Assembly: GCF_037975245.1 (NCBI RefSeq)
Contig: NC_092583.1
Span: forward strand, 7,081,264 to 7,145,263
Length of the DNA stretch: 64,000 nt
Source of the DNA: Apostichopus japonicus
Taxonomy: Eukaryota; Echinodermata; Holothuroidea; Aspidochirotida; Stichopodidae
Direction of reading: 5' to 3'
Shown here: positions 37,421-48,299 of the stretch, piece after piece
Layout: every line of letters starts with the position of its first letter
Numbering within the stretch: position 1 is the first letter of the stretch
The notes under the pieces: generated by a model
Told to the model about the DNA's origin: nothing
Database searches by the model: none
What the model saw: only the letters and a program-made list of their open reading frames with translations
Translations under genes and position numbers: made by a program

Positions 37421-37721
37421 AATCACATTTTGTCTGTGTTCCAGTCCCACAAAATTTAGAGCGCAGGGTTAACAGTGACATGTGGGGCAGGGAGGGGGAT
37501 TGTTTCGGGGTATCACAATTGGTCTCGTCGGTCGGATATAAACAGCCACGTCGGGGAAAAAAATGAATTAATCCCTCCCTCTCGTCCAGGTTCAGAGAAC
37601 GTGGTCGGTTCCTGGAGTACGCTGGCATCAGTCAGATGGGGGCACAAAATAGCAGTCCCGGGAGCACTATGGGCTTGGTTACACCCCTGCCTCGTTAATA
37701 TCTGAGCACTGTAGTCGGTGC

Positions 37722-40700
37722 TCATCCACGATCATCACGGCCAGGGTTCCTCGTATGAACCTCAAAGGCTTCCTGGAGGGCCTTCTTGACAGTGGCGTCA
37801 CCCCATCTGACACCCCGTGTGCTGCTCCTCCCCAGAGACGTCAGCTGATCAACAGAGAAAATTTTGCACAGTTTTCGCCTCTGTCGGTGTTTAGCTTTCA
37901 GCAGCTCTCTCTTCTCCTTCCTCACTCTCCTCAGCCTTGTTCTCAGGTTGTCCACCGTCTTCTGTAAATGAAAGGAGAGAGGCAATAAGCTTTATAAGTC
38001 ATCTACTTGGTTATCCCATGAAGCTGGTGGAGCACTTGTCCCCTGTCGGATGGTGTTGCTTGTCTGGTCCAACTCTCATTGCGGACATGATCAAGTCTAC
38101 CATTGTATATTCGGGACTTGTTACTAAACTGCACCTTGATGATTGATCCATCTCTGGTCATATTGTTCACGTCACGCCATCATTAAACCCATCCTTGGAT
38201 TACACTTGCAGTGCCCTACCCTCTGAGCGAATCTGATCTGCAGAATTCCCATGAATTTCACCATATGTGAATGTCATCAACTATTAGAAAGAGTAGGTAT
38301 TATAGGTAGTATCTTTGGAAGAATGATCGCCTTAATCTCCACTCCTGCTCATATCTGGGTTCTTGTGGCATGAAGCCGATGGGAGCATAAAACTTTCCCA
38401 GCATGAGATACCAGTCCAACAGTGACTTGTTCCTAAATGAAGTTAGTACCCACCACACACTCACACAGCTGGGTGGGATGAACCTATCTTAGTAAAGTAC
38501 TTTGCTCAGTACACAGCAATTACCTGGGCAAAACTCAGACATGGACTGTTGGATTCAAAGTACAGAGCACTAACTGCTAGGCCACCACTGCCCACTAGGA
38601 GTACAAAGGAACAAATATACAACAGTGCCAGTGTTTGGCAGTTCTAGGTCACTGGCAGGGGAGGAAATTATTTTCAAGCCTTGTGGCTTCTTTATCACTC
38701 AAAATCACCACTGCATGTTGAAGGTAATTGACAATTTAGATTGCCTGGCATGGGAGTTTTATTTCGTATGGTTACGGGGCTATCCGCCAGAGTAGGAATT
38801 AAGTAGTGTTTAAACGGGTTATTCGGGTACCGGCCCGTCACAGCAATACCCGAATCCTGTATTTGCGGGCATGTCTAGAGGGCAATTTTCAGTAGGATCA
38901 TTGAACTATTTTTTATCATGGATCTATCATACACTAACCTTCAATCGCACTTCATAAGGTTGGGCGGTGCTAGTAGAAGGCGGATCTGTTTGGGCTTGGA
39001 CCACTGCATCCTGCTGATCACTAGCTGGCAGCTGGTCTTCATCACTAGACTGCTCATTGGGTGTCTCTTCATCTAGAACGAAAAAGGGGCAGAAGTCAGA
39101 GTACAGAGATTTGTGACCACGTACTGGTACCAATTTTTCTTCCTGCTTATTTCACCCAATGTATGTTCCAGAAAGTGGAACACACTGCCAGGTATCTCTC
39201 CTTCACAACAACTTTGCTGACTTGGTCAAACTCCCAACCAGAAATTGCATCATTTAGGTTGCAGATAGCAGCTCTCTGATTCAAACCGGAAAACCATTTG
39301 TTTTCACGATCAGACCGAGTCCTCGCCCTGGCAGCCTATGATCTAAACATATATAATGATTAATCCAAGCGGGCACATACAGTAACAGTAGGCCTACTAC
39401 ACTGAGCAAAGTATTAGTGACCAAACAGCAGCAATGAGGCTTTACAGGAGACCAGTTAAGATTTTTGGGGGCACACTCTCCATCATTTAACTCCAAGTAA
39501 TACAATGCATGTCTTGGAGTGGGTATATAGCCCTCTGACACGGTGCAGACCCCAGAACTGGAAGTGAAGTGTAGTAGATCAGATTGGGATGCAGCAAAGT
39601 GCTTTCCAGTTATGTGCTCCTGTGAGTGAGTGTGTGAGAGCTGTTACCTGTGTCACATACTTAGTTTCTATCAAGACACACATTCTACTAACTATCCAGA
39701 CCCCGCTCCATTTATTGAATACTGTAATTTATCCTCAGATTCTGGCATACAAATTATAAAACTTCCTACCTAGATCAGGGCTGTCCAGCAGATCAGAAAT
39801 TGGGAGAGCATAATCATGGTCTGCCAGTTTCTGATGTTTCACTGGCAATGGAGCGTCCCTTCTGGGTGGTGGTTTCCGCACTTTCTTGCATCGTCGATGA
39901 GGCAAGATGGTAGGAATTGCTGTCGACTTCAGTTTCCGCTTCCCATCCACCCGGTTCTGCTCAAACTGGTCCTCTGAGAAGTGAGCCTGTAGGAGGGAAA
40001 AATGATGCTGAATTTTATTCAGTGATAGGCCCCGCAACTTTAATATATATACCAGGAAACTAACCTGTAGTTCTAGTGTGGAGGGGGGGGGGGGATTTTT
40101 AGTTGCACATTAACCAAAATAGCTATGAATACTGTACATTTAGATTGGAACACTCCCAGAACAGTATGACATTTAGGCAGGCATGGGGGGGGGGGGTTGC
40201 CTCTACCCACCAGCCAGGTCGGTCAGAGTAAATTCTCAGTGACTGACGTCATAGAAGATGAAATTTGCTGCAGTTACTCTTCTGACCTTGGTTTTGAAAC
40301 AGAGGGGTGGGGTGGGCAGTTCTAAGTGTTATACCGTGGCAGTTGGAAGAAGGCTCATAAGGCTTCATCACAGAAGCCTAGGCTGAATATTTCTCACTCA
40401 GCCACTGTCACAATGTGGGTATGACCTAATTTTATTTCAAATGTATGAAATACGAATAATAAATTGCAGCTGACAGGACTTTACCACCATAATATGACCC
40501 AAACTGGGTGCTGTAAGGAATGTACACTAATATGGAACTCACATCGCAAATATATGGTATATGTGAGTAGGATATTTCAGCGTTATGAGAACTAAGCTGC
40601 TGCTGGAATTTGAAAAGATCTACTTCAGAATATTTTTGTATGAGAGTCAGGCTTTTATCTACGAATTTTATGTCTAATAACTTGAAAAAGCTGCATCTAT

Positions 40701-42540
40701 ATATACTATAGGATCCAAAAAGTCAGAAATTCTTCAAAATACCAATTGAGCCTCTATTACTAGGCATGGGCTTCTATTATTAATGGATAAGGTAATCGTG
40801 ACCAGACAACACCCCCCGGACAACCCCCCCAACAGAAGCATAAATATGTTGTCAGAAGTCGAAAATTAGAGTTTTCTTTTGGGGGGGATTGCTGGGGGGG
40901 GGGTGAGTTGCCTGCCAACCATGGTAAAATGCTAGGCCTAGGCTCAGTCAAATTGAATTTCCTGGGTTATGTCCTCTTTTGCTTGGAACTGCCCGGTTGT
41001 AAGAATATGAATTAGGATCTGTATACCGTACCTATGTATGACATGGACAAACATGATTCCTGAGCCTAATTTGGCCTATGGTTTTCAGTTGACTCTGTTA
41101 GTTTTACCTGCTATCCTCTAACAGGACACAATGTTCTAGGAAATATTTTTACCTAGCCTACAGTGATATTTTAGTAACCTAATTTTTCAATATTATTTCA
41201 TAAAAGATAGTGGAGTTCTGGACCAGTTCAATTCAAATCATCAAGTGCAAAGCAGAATGATTAATCATTTCAATGGTCTGCCAGATCGCCACCCAAATTT
41301 TCATAAATAATAATCCGAACAAGCTCATGACTCAATGGAGCCAAGCAGTTTTTCATTAGGGGGCTAGGCTAGCCCTTGGTGCTTTGTATTGCACACTGTG
41401 CTTCGTAGATCCCCGATTTGTCTTGCCACGCTGGAGCCTTCAATTTAAGGAATATACCCACTAAACTTTGCAGAGATATTTTTATGCACCTTATAACAGA
41501 TCTCATCCCAACATCGCAACTTTCTTGATCAGAACTTGTTAAAAATAGACCATTTTCATGCCTGAAATTTATGCTCTGTTTTCTGTGATGTTAACTATGC
41601 GTGTATGTACACTGCACAGTGCACCATACCCACAGTAACCCACAATCCTGGTTATCAGGGAAGTAAGTGCAGCCAAAAAAACCCCGGAAAACTATTCGGA
41701 GAAACCGGGGGAATGTCGTCCTAACGCATCCTACTCCTAGCTCTGAATACTTACGCACTATCGTTATGTTAGGCTAGCTCAAAAGTATTAGCGCTCTAAC
41801 ACATCATACCCCTAGTTCTGACTACTTACACACTATCGTTATGTTAGGCTAGCTCCAAGTAACGAATACGTCGCAGCGAAATCCGGAATAAAAAACAGTC
41901 TCACATTTGAAAGCGATCACGAATATCGACTATCATATGCGTATCCCGTAGATTTAGCCGCTCACAAATATCACAAGCGTTATTTCCGAAACTTATGTCG
42001 AGCACCAGCAGTTACGAATCAACGTGAATTAGGCAAGGCTTTTCAACGACAGAAATGAGCTATGGCGATTTGAAGTTCGCACGTACGCAACGATGTTCAC
42101 ATGGCACACACAATGTTGTACAGTGCAATGCGATGTGTAACAGGAAATGGTATTTTGGTTGAGCGATGAGTGAAAATTGAAGTTAGCTTGCTGCAACGGG
42201 CCAGGCATTTTTGCCGCGTTGTGTGGATTTGATATTTGTACAATTTTGTGGAACTTAATTGGAATTAAAAAAAAAAACCGGATTTCCGTAAAAATACGGA
42301 AGACTTACATCCCTGTGGTTATGGACTAGGCTAGGCCTAGTGTTACGAATCTTAGTTCATTGTACTAGGCCTAGGTGAAGTACTCACATCACAAAGTTTG
42401 TGATTGGAGTTCGCCTTCCAGTGAAGCCTGTTTACTTTTGCCTCCCATGTTTTCCTCCTATCTAGGTTTGTTGGGAATCTGAAAAGTTTTGAACCATTTT
42501 CGGGACGATTTGAACAGCCCCACGCTGAACAGCCAGGCAT
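37722..42540 (-). CDS. THAP/coiled-coil P-element protein lacking the catalytic core
   Basis: Exons (5' to 3') are 42,540-42,388; 39,986-39,770; 39,072-38,939; and 37,961-37,722, with GT-AG borders and agreeing phases, for 247 residues. Residues 1-75 form a THAP zinc finger: MPGCSAWGC supplies the first two Cys, and LCD joined to AHFSEDQF supplies the C-x2-H pair. A basic linker and an acidic Ser/Gln-rich stretch follow. Residues 169-200 form a basic coiled coil (VDNLRTRLRRVRKEKRELLK). Then comes the start of the P-transposase family region (FSVDQLTSLGRSSTRGVRWG, VKKALQ). The frame ends soon after, so the GTP-binding/RNase H-like parts are absent. DNA-binding-only P products can act as repressors in Drosophila; that role here is inference. 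An in-frame ATG at 42,618 could extend the N-terminus by 26 residues, but MPGC is the usual THAP start. Confidence 0.85.
38330..38605 (-). mobile_element. tRNA-derived SINE
   Basis: On the minus strand a tRNA-like head reads GGTGGCCTAGCAGTTAGTGC (box A-like), with a degenerate box B about 45 bases on. A tRNA-unrelated body follows (CCCAGGTAATTGCTGTGTAC, CCACCCAGCTGTGTGAGTG). It lies in the P element between THAP exons 3 and 4. Confidence 0.6.
41720..41865. repeat. 75-bp tandem duplication near the P-element right end
   Basis: CACTATCGTTATGTTAGGCT occurs twice, 75 bases apart, within two diverged copies of a longer unit (CTAACRCATC, TACTTACRCACTATCG). The subterminal position would suit transposase binding, but this is not shown. 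Confidence 0.65.
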
Positions 42541-42711
42541 TTCGTGATGGCAGCGCAGATGTTGACTGCTCAAACGTACGTTGTTGTCGATCTTACGGCC
42601 AGAATTAGTTGGCCCCAAAATGGTGCCATGGGGTCACGTGATCGAAAATTCCGGGACCCGAGTTGTCGCAACTCTCTCTATATAAGGCTCTGCTAAAAGT
42701 AGACATCATCT

Positions 42712-43408
42712 TAGAGAACGGCATCAAATGAGACAACAACATCAAAGTAGACAACGGCATCGAAGGAGACAACGGCATCGAAGGAGACAACGGCATCGAA
42801 TGAGACAACGGCATCGAAGGAGACAACGGCATTAAAGGAGACCACGGCATTAAAGGAGGCAACGGCATCAGAGGAGACAACACCATTGAAGTAGACAACA
42901 ACATTAAAGTAGGCAACAACATTAAACGAGACAACAACATTGAAGTAGACAACAGCATTAAAGTAGACAACAACATTAAAGGAGACAACAACATTGAAGT
43001 AGACAACGGCATTAAAGGAGACAACAACATTAAAGTAGGCAACAACATTAAACGAGACAACAACATTGAAGTAGACAACAGCATTAAAGTAGACAACAAC
43101 ATTAAAGGAGACAACAACATTGAAGTAGACAACGGCATTAAAGGAGACAACAACATCAAAGTAGACAACAATATTAAAGTAGACAACGGCATGAAAGGAG
43201 GCAACTGCATAAGAGGAGACAACAACATTAAAGTAGACAACGGCATCAAATGAAACAACGGCATAAAAGTAGACAACAACATCAAAGGAGACAACAACAT
43301 CAAATGAGACAACATAAAAGTAAACAACAACATTAAATTAGATAACAGCATCGAAGGAGACAACATCAAAGGAGACAACAAGATACATTGCCCTTTTGGC
43401 GTTCCATA
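42712..43408 (-). repeat. Right 18-bp minisatellite terminal array
   Basis: Here the 18-bp unit appears as CATTAAAGGAGACAACAA, the reverse complement of the left-array unit, in about 38 copies. A sub-block of several units is itself duplicated (42,900-43,020 and 43,018-43,140). It ends in TACATTGCCCTTTTGGCG followed by TTCCATACT. A long open frame crosses it only because the unit is a multiple of three. Confidence 0.9.
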
Positions 43409-43410
43409 CT

Positions 43411-46400
43411 CGGCCATCGTTAGTTTTGTCACCAAGGTTCTCCTCGGTTCAAAGCAAATCAAGACGCCGTGAGCAACATAAGAGGAAGGAATTAGTTTGA
43501 ACTTTTATATAACGGCTGAAATATTAATTGAGCGGTGTAAAGTGATGAATATTCACGATTGTATTATTCATGCTATATCAAATACTACAGTGACTTTAGT
43601 AACCTCTTCAGTCAACTAAACCACTGAATTGACTTGGGAGTCGAGGAAGTGCCTAAATGTGACACATTGAAACTTATTTTTTTGTTTCTACAACATTTGT
43701 GAACTTCTGTGAAAAGTTAAAATAATTATCAACAATTCAGTATTCAATAGTTTGCCTGCAGCATTTCTTGTACAGTGCTTTTCCAAATGTTAACTGCATA
43801 CACCTTGTCTATTGTTAGTCAAATAAGGTAAATATGTAACAACCACAAAACAAATATAAAAAAAGGAAAATATTTAAATTGCATAAAAATCAATTTACAA
43901 AGGTTGGAGTTTTGTTATCATTCGCAAAAAGCAGTTGTTTCTAATGCTAACTAACCATGAATTGCTACAAGTTTTTGTTAGTGCTTCTTATTAACAATGA
44001 ATCTAAGATCGACGATTCAGGGAGTTTGATTGTGGTTGGTGCTGTTAGTTTTCAACCTTGTACCCTTTTTGATCATTTCTTTATCTTTAAAGTTATTCCA
44101 AAAGACCTTTGCATAACCTTCATTTTAAAAGAATTTTAGAGATAAATTCTCAGTATTTTTTTGTAAACATATGAAGATGACATACTTAATTGGATCTGGA
44201 ATATGCCTTATGTAAACACAACAACAAAAAGTGTCACTGATTATTTACATTCAGTATTTTTGATGCATTTATCCAACTTGTTGCTTTTACTTGAATGTTT
44301 TCTCCAGCTATACTAGATTCTATTCTGGACTGTTTTTGGCCATAGTGATCTTTTAATCTAACCTTAAAGGTAAGGAAATAATAAGGCCTACTTATTTTAA
44401 AAGGTGCATGTTTAATGATACTCTAGTTAAAATATGGAAGAAGATTGCACCCTTTCAATTTATGGAAATAGCATTCTTTTCCTGTACCATCATATTATTG
44501 GAGAGTTAGCTCTGAAATGCAAAATATATAGTGAGTAACTTTAATATTATTTCTAACTTAATTGGATTCTGACTAATTTAAGAATAATTGTATGTTATAA
44601 CTGTATGTTATATTGTAAGAATAATTGTATGTTATAACTAATGGGTTTTAATGATTTTCTAACTAACAATTTACTCTAAGAATGATATTAATTAGCTGAT
44701 GTAAATATGGATTGCATTTTTGGAACAATATGTGTGCTGATTTGCCAGTTCCTCCCACATTGTGGGATGACAAAAGTGTAGTGAAGATTTTAGAAACCAA
44801 AGACAACATATATGCTACATAGAATATACACAGTAACCAGTTTAAGAGATTATAAACAACAAACTGGTGAAGGAAACTCATATTTAAGAAGCAAACCCTT
44901 GGCTTGGGCCAAAGAAAGGTTACCACTCTTAAAGAATCTTCTTTGTTTTATTTCATCAAGAAATGAATTTATCCATTTGTCTTTTTGTTTTATAGAAAAA
45001 GCGGGGGGGGGGGGGGAACAACCATTTTTGGCAAACCTCAAAGCAAACTAAAGTTTTTGACTTTTAAGATATATTATTTTTCAACCGTTATTGTTTTAGT
45101 TTGATAGTTCAGAGTTTAAACTATTTTATTAGATGATGATTTTATAACTTGGGGTGATACTTTGTTTTGCATCATATCAGTTTTTTGTTTTCTATAAAAA
45201 TTTTAGTTTGTATGTTACAAGGAAAATAAAAAGAGCTTTGCGTAGAATGTAATTTTAAATGCTTTTGCTCAAATATGTGCATGAAAAGTAAACAAGGTGT
45301 ACAAAGAAACTTACATAAATGTATATCACGCCCTGGCTATTTATTTATTTATTGTGTACAGCATTTATTTTTCTTTGTGTTGTGTTAACATGCCATGTTA
45401 TATTTTGGATTCGTTTAGCATGCTAACAGAATTGTAACTATATGTTTTTAAATATCTTATGTCGTGACTTGTGTGGCATATGTATGGTTACAAAAAGGAT
45501 AAATGAATTGATTTGTAAAAAATGGAATTAGTAATGGTTATAGTTATTGAGCTACTAACCTTGGAATGGTTATGTTATAGATACTTCAAATGTAGAATGC
45601 TTTTATGAAAGTCATTTAGATGTAGATATTGTAGAAAGAAAACGAAACGTGAAGATCCGAAGAATGAGACATAACTCACGATGAATAGTGGTAGAGCTGC
45701 CTTTTACAAGTTAAATGATGTAGTACCCATTCCTGGAACTTTGCAGAGATGGACAATGATGGTTCAAAGGAGCATATAATCACCAAATAGAGTGACCATG
45801 ATCATCAGGGGGGGGGGGAACCAATGACCATACAGAGGACACATGATGGATCATGAGGGATTCAGTTCATGCAGGAATGTTGTTAGTAGGAGGATCATAT
45901 TGAAGTTATTTGGGGTAGTGATGCATTTAGAAAGATGAAGGGTAAGATCCAGGAAGAAAATGCAAAGTGGTCATTTGATCTCATCATCTTGAAAGTTTTG
46001 AACAAGGGAGGATGGTGGTCTCAGATGAATGGAGAGGTGCAAGGGAGGCGAAGGAGGGGCTGCAGGTGACTGAGCATAGGAAGTTAAAAATACCAACAAG
46101 ATGAGGATCATGCTAAGATCAAGTTGGGTTTTTATGCGTATAAGATGTGGAAAAAGGTTGTGAAACCTACCCCATCTATCCCCTGCCCCCCAACCATGCA
46201 AGGATATAGAAATGAATACTGTTGTCAGGGATAAAGAGGAGAAAGGGTCATTCAGATGTAGCCTAACTTTTGTTCTTGCCCTTTCAAGGTTTACTGGTAT
46301 AGGTTAATGTCTAGAGTCACACATGTTGTATGTCCTTTTTGATTATTTGTGTTTATTTTTAATTTTAACCCATCAGGTTCAAGCAGTTAATGTATTCATG

Positions 46401-46941
46401 TTATTCTTAACCCCCATAATGAAGTATATTGGCTCAACAATATCAACTTTAAAGCTTTTCCAAAGACCATTACATATAGCAAAAGTTTTTTTTTCTTTCT
46501 TCTCATTTCATAGTGTTATTGAGACTAGTGAGCAACAGGCTGTATTCGACTCACAAGTTGTAAGGGACAATATAATATGTCCATGTTTATGATATCCATG
46601 TTATAATATTTGCAAGCTCCTTAATAAAGATCTTACCATACCATAGAATTTGAAGATAACGATAACATTTGTTTGTAAAGAGCTTCTCCCAGGGTTGAGT
46701 GCATTATTTTTGAATAAAATGCTACACAGAAATAACATATTTTATCTCCATTATTTTCTCTTGTCTTTCTCTATTGGTTGAGTTACTGCAACTACTCAAG
46801 TTAGATAAGATTTCATTGGTCGTAATTAAAGGCAGTGACTCGTCAATAAAAACCATTTATTGAATCCAACTGTCTTTTTATTCTCTGACTGAGACAATAG
46901 ACAATATATCTCTACACACAACTGCACATAGCAAACTCAGC
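43411..46941. other. AT-rich region, no supported gene
   Basis: No open frame has splice-consistent partners or a recognisable domain. There are poly-G runs near 45,005 and 45,810, and AATAAA-type signals near 46,620 and 46,712. It could be intronic or a long 3' untranslated region. Confidence 0.4.
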
Positions 46942-47273
46942 AAATCTACTTCATTAAATATGGTAAAAAAATATTCAATCACACCTAATCTACTTCATTA
47001 AATATGGTAATAATAAAAATATACAATCTCACCTAATGTACTGCATTAAATATGGTAATAATAACATATAAATCCAACCTAATCAACTTGACTAAATATG
47101 GTAATAATAAAAAAAACTCACCTAATCTACTTCTTTAAATGTGGTTATAATAAAATATACAATCTCACCTCATCTACTTCATTAAATATGGTAAAAATAA
47201 TATATACAATCTCACCTAATCTACTTGACTAAATATGGTAATAATAAAATACACAATCTCACCTAATCTAAGA
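46942..47273. repeat. 47-bp tandem array
   Basis: About seven copies of a unit near CACCTAATCTACTTCATTAA followed by ATATGGTAATAATAAAATAT and ACAATCT are present, each 45-50 bases long with small indels. Confidence 0.88.
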
Positions 47274-48035
47274 ACGGATTCCAAAATCATTAAAAAATGA
47301 TTCATACCCTGGACCGATTATGGGTGGGTATGCGTCAGGTGTGCGGTCAAGCAAAACACTCGAAAAAAAGAAAAAGAAAAAAAAAACAGAAACCAAAAGC
47401 TTGCCTGTGTTTTTAGGATGGTATACATGAAAGTTACTAGTGATACCTGTGATTTGCTCTGTGGTTAAGTTCTTTCCTTCAAGTTTGTGATTTCATGGAT
47501 GGCTTTTATCAAATTTCGCAAGAAAGATTTTTCGAAGGTCGAACATGATGTGTCACTGGTGACAATCTTGAAAAAGGTCATGAATGAAAAAAAAACTATT
47601 AGGAAAAACTTGGTTCTCAGGCAAAAGTGTTCATCTGGTTGGTCATTTTCAAGCCCGAGAAGTGCAATTTCCGGGGATCTGGGGGGCTATCAAAACCAGA
47701 AATTTTCTCCGCTTTGATAGTAATTCGCCTGCATCCAAGCAAATGTCCCCCCCAATATTTGAAACAATTCGCCGCCCCTGCCCGTCAGCCCCACTTTTCA
47801 AGGTTTTAAGCCCATTATTCGTTCAGAATTTGAAAATTCACACTTCTCGTGAAATAAATTCATTTCAAAACATACCCATAATGTTGCACAAAATTTCATC
47901 TATGGACAACCAATACAGAAAAACCTCCTTCAACCCCTAACAGACCGGTCAAACTTGCACGGGTAGAGGGAAGTATATTTAGGAATGTTGGTCAGGGAAA
48001 TTTCGAAAATTCAGACACAGTTAATTTAATGGTAC
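47274..48035. other. No gene seen; repeat-derived fragments
   Basis: The stretch contains an A/G-rich run near 47,365. GAAGTGCAATTTCCGGGG (47,655) has an inverted relative at about 55,575-55,600, so part of it is probably an old transposon fragment. Confidence 0.4.
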
Positions 48036-48299
48036 ATGGGCGCAGATCAGTCTTGGAAAATGGTGGGGACGCGTGTCTGTTCTTTGATACTAAGGAGCTT
48101 TAGATTGCACGACGCGGAGTAGTGCAACGGGGAAGTTAACCGACAGTGTACGTCTTCGTACTGACTCCCCGTCCTGTTGATTTTGTGCTTTAGATCTGTA
48201 CGACGGGGGGAAATGGCAGTCATGTGACCAATAAGAATCACGTAACCAAGAAGAATCATGTGACCAATCATATCACAGAGACGAATAGCAACCGTTGCT

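Larger units (their letters stand above)
35871..42692 (-). mobile_element. P-type DNA transposon with exact 8-bp duplication
   Basis: The first and last 32 bases are identical inverted copies beginning CAGAGCCTTATATAGAGAGA. Both flanks carry CTAAAAGT (35,863-35,870 and 42,693-42,700), the 8-bp duplication expected of P elements. Inside is a minus-strand gene with a THAP domain. The element landed in the large integrase-HECT transposon between the HECT 5' end and the right minisatellite, so it is younger than that element. It later gained a hAT MITE (36,454-37,420) and a SINE (about 38,330-38,605). The perfect ends suggest recent movement, but its product lacks the catalytic region, so it would need a transposase from elsewhere. 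Confidence 0.93.
2675..43410. mobile_element. Large integrase-HECT DNA transposon with minisatellite ends
   Basis: The two ends are inverted copies. The left starts AGTATGGAACGCCAAAAGGG at 2689, and its reverse complement ends at 43,410. Each tip leads into an array of an 18-bp unit. The left tip carries an extra copy of its first 16 bases (2675-2690). Just inside lie two convergent spliced genes: an integrase-like DDE protein (3570-11,294, plus strand) and a HECT ubiquitin ligase (15,932-35,583, minus strand). The body also holds many small nested transposons and a 6.8-kb P element; without the latter the unit is about 33.9 kb. I see no polymerase, capsid, protease or packaging gene, so I treat it as a cut-and-paste-like DNA transposon. 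No convincing target-site duplication was found. The integrase core recalls IS3-like eukaryotic elements, but the family name is not established here. Confidence 0.75.

Noticed and set aside
2675-43410. Polinton or other capsid-bearing virus-like element
   Set aside because: An integrase-like gene is present, but there is no polymerase, ATPase, protease or capsid gene anywhere between the ends.
42605-43462. 285-residue open frame on the minus strand
   Set aside because: It is the same minisatellite artefact in the right terminal array.
46942-47273. CRISPR-like regular spacing
   Set aside because: The 47-bp units are contiguous with no unique spacers, and the genome is eukaryotic; it is a tandem repeat.
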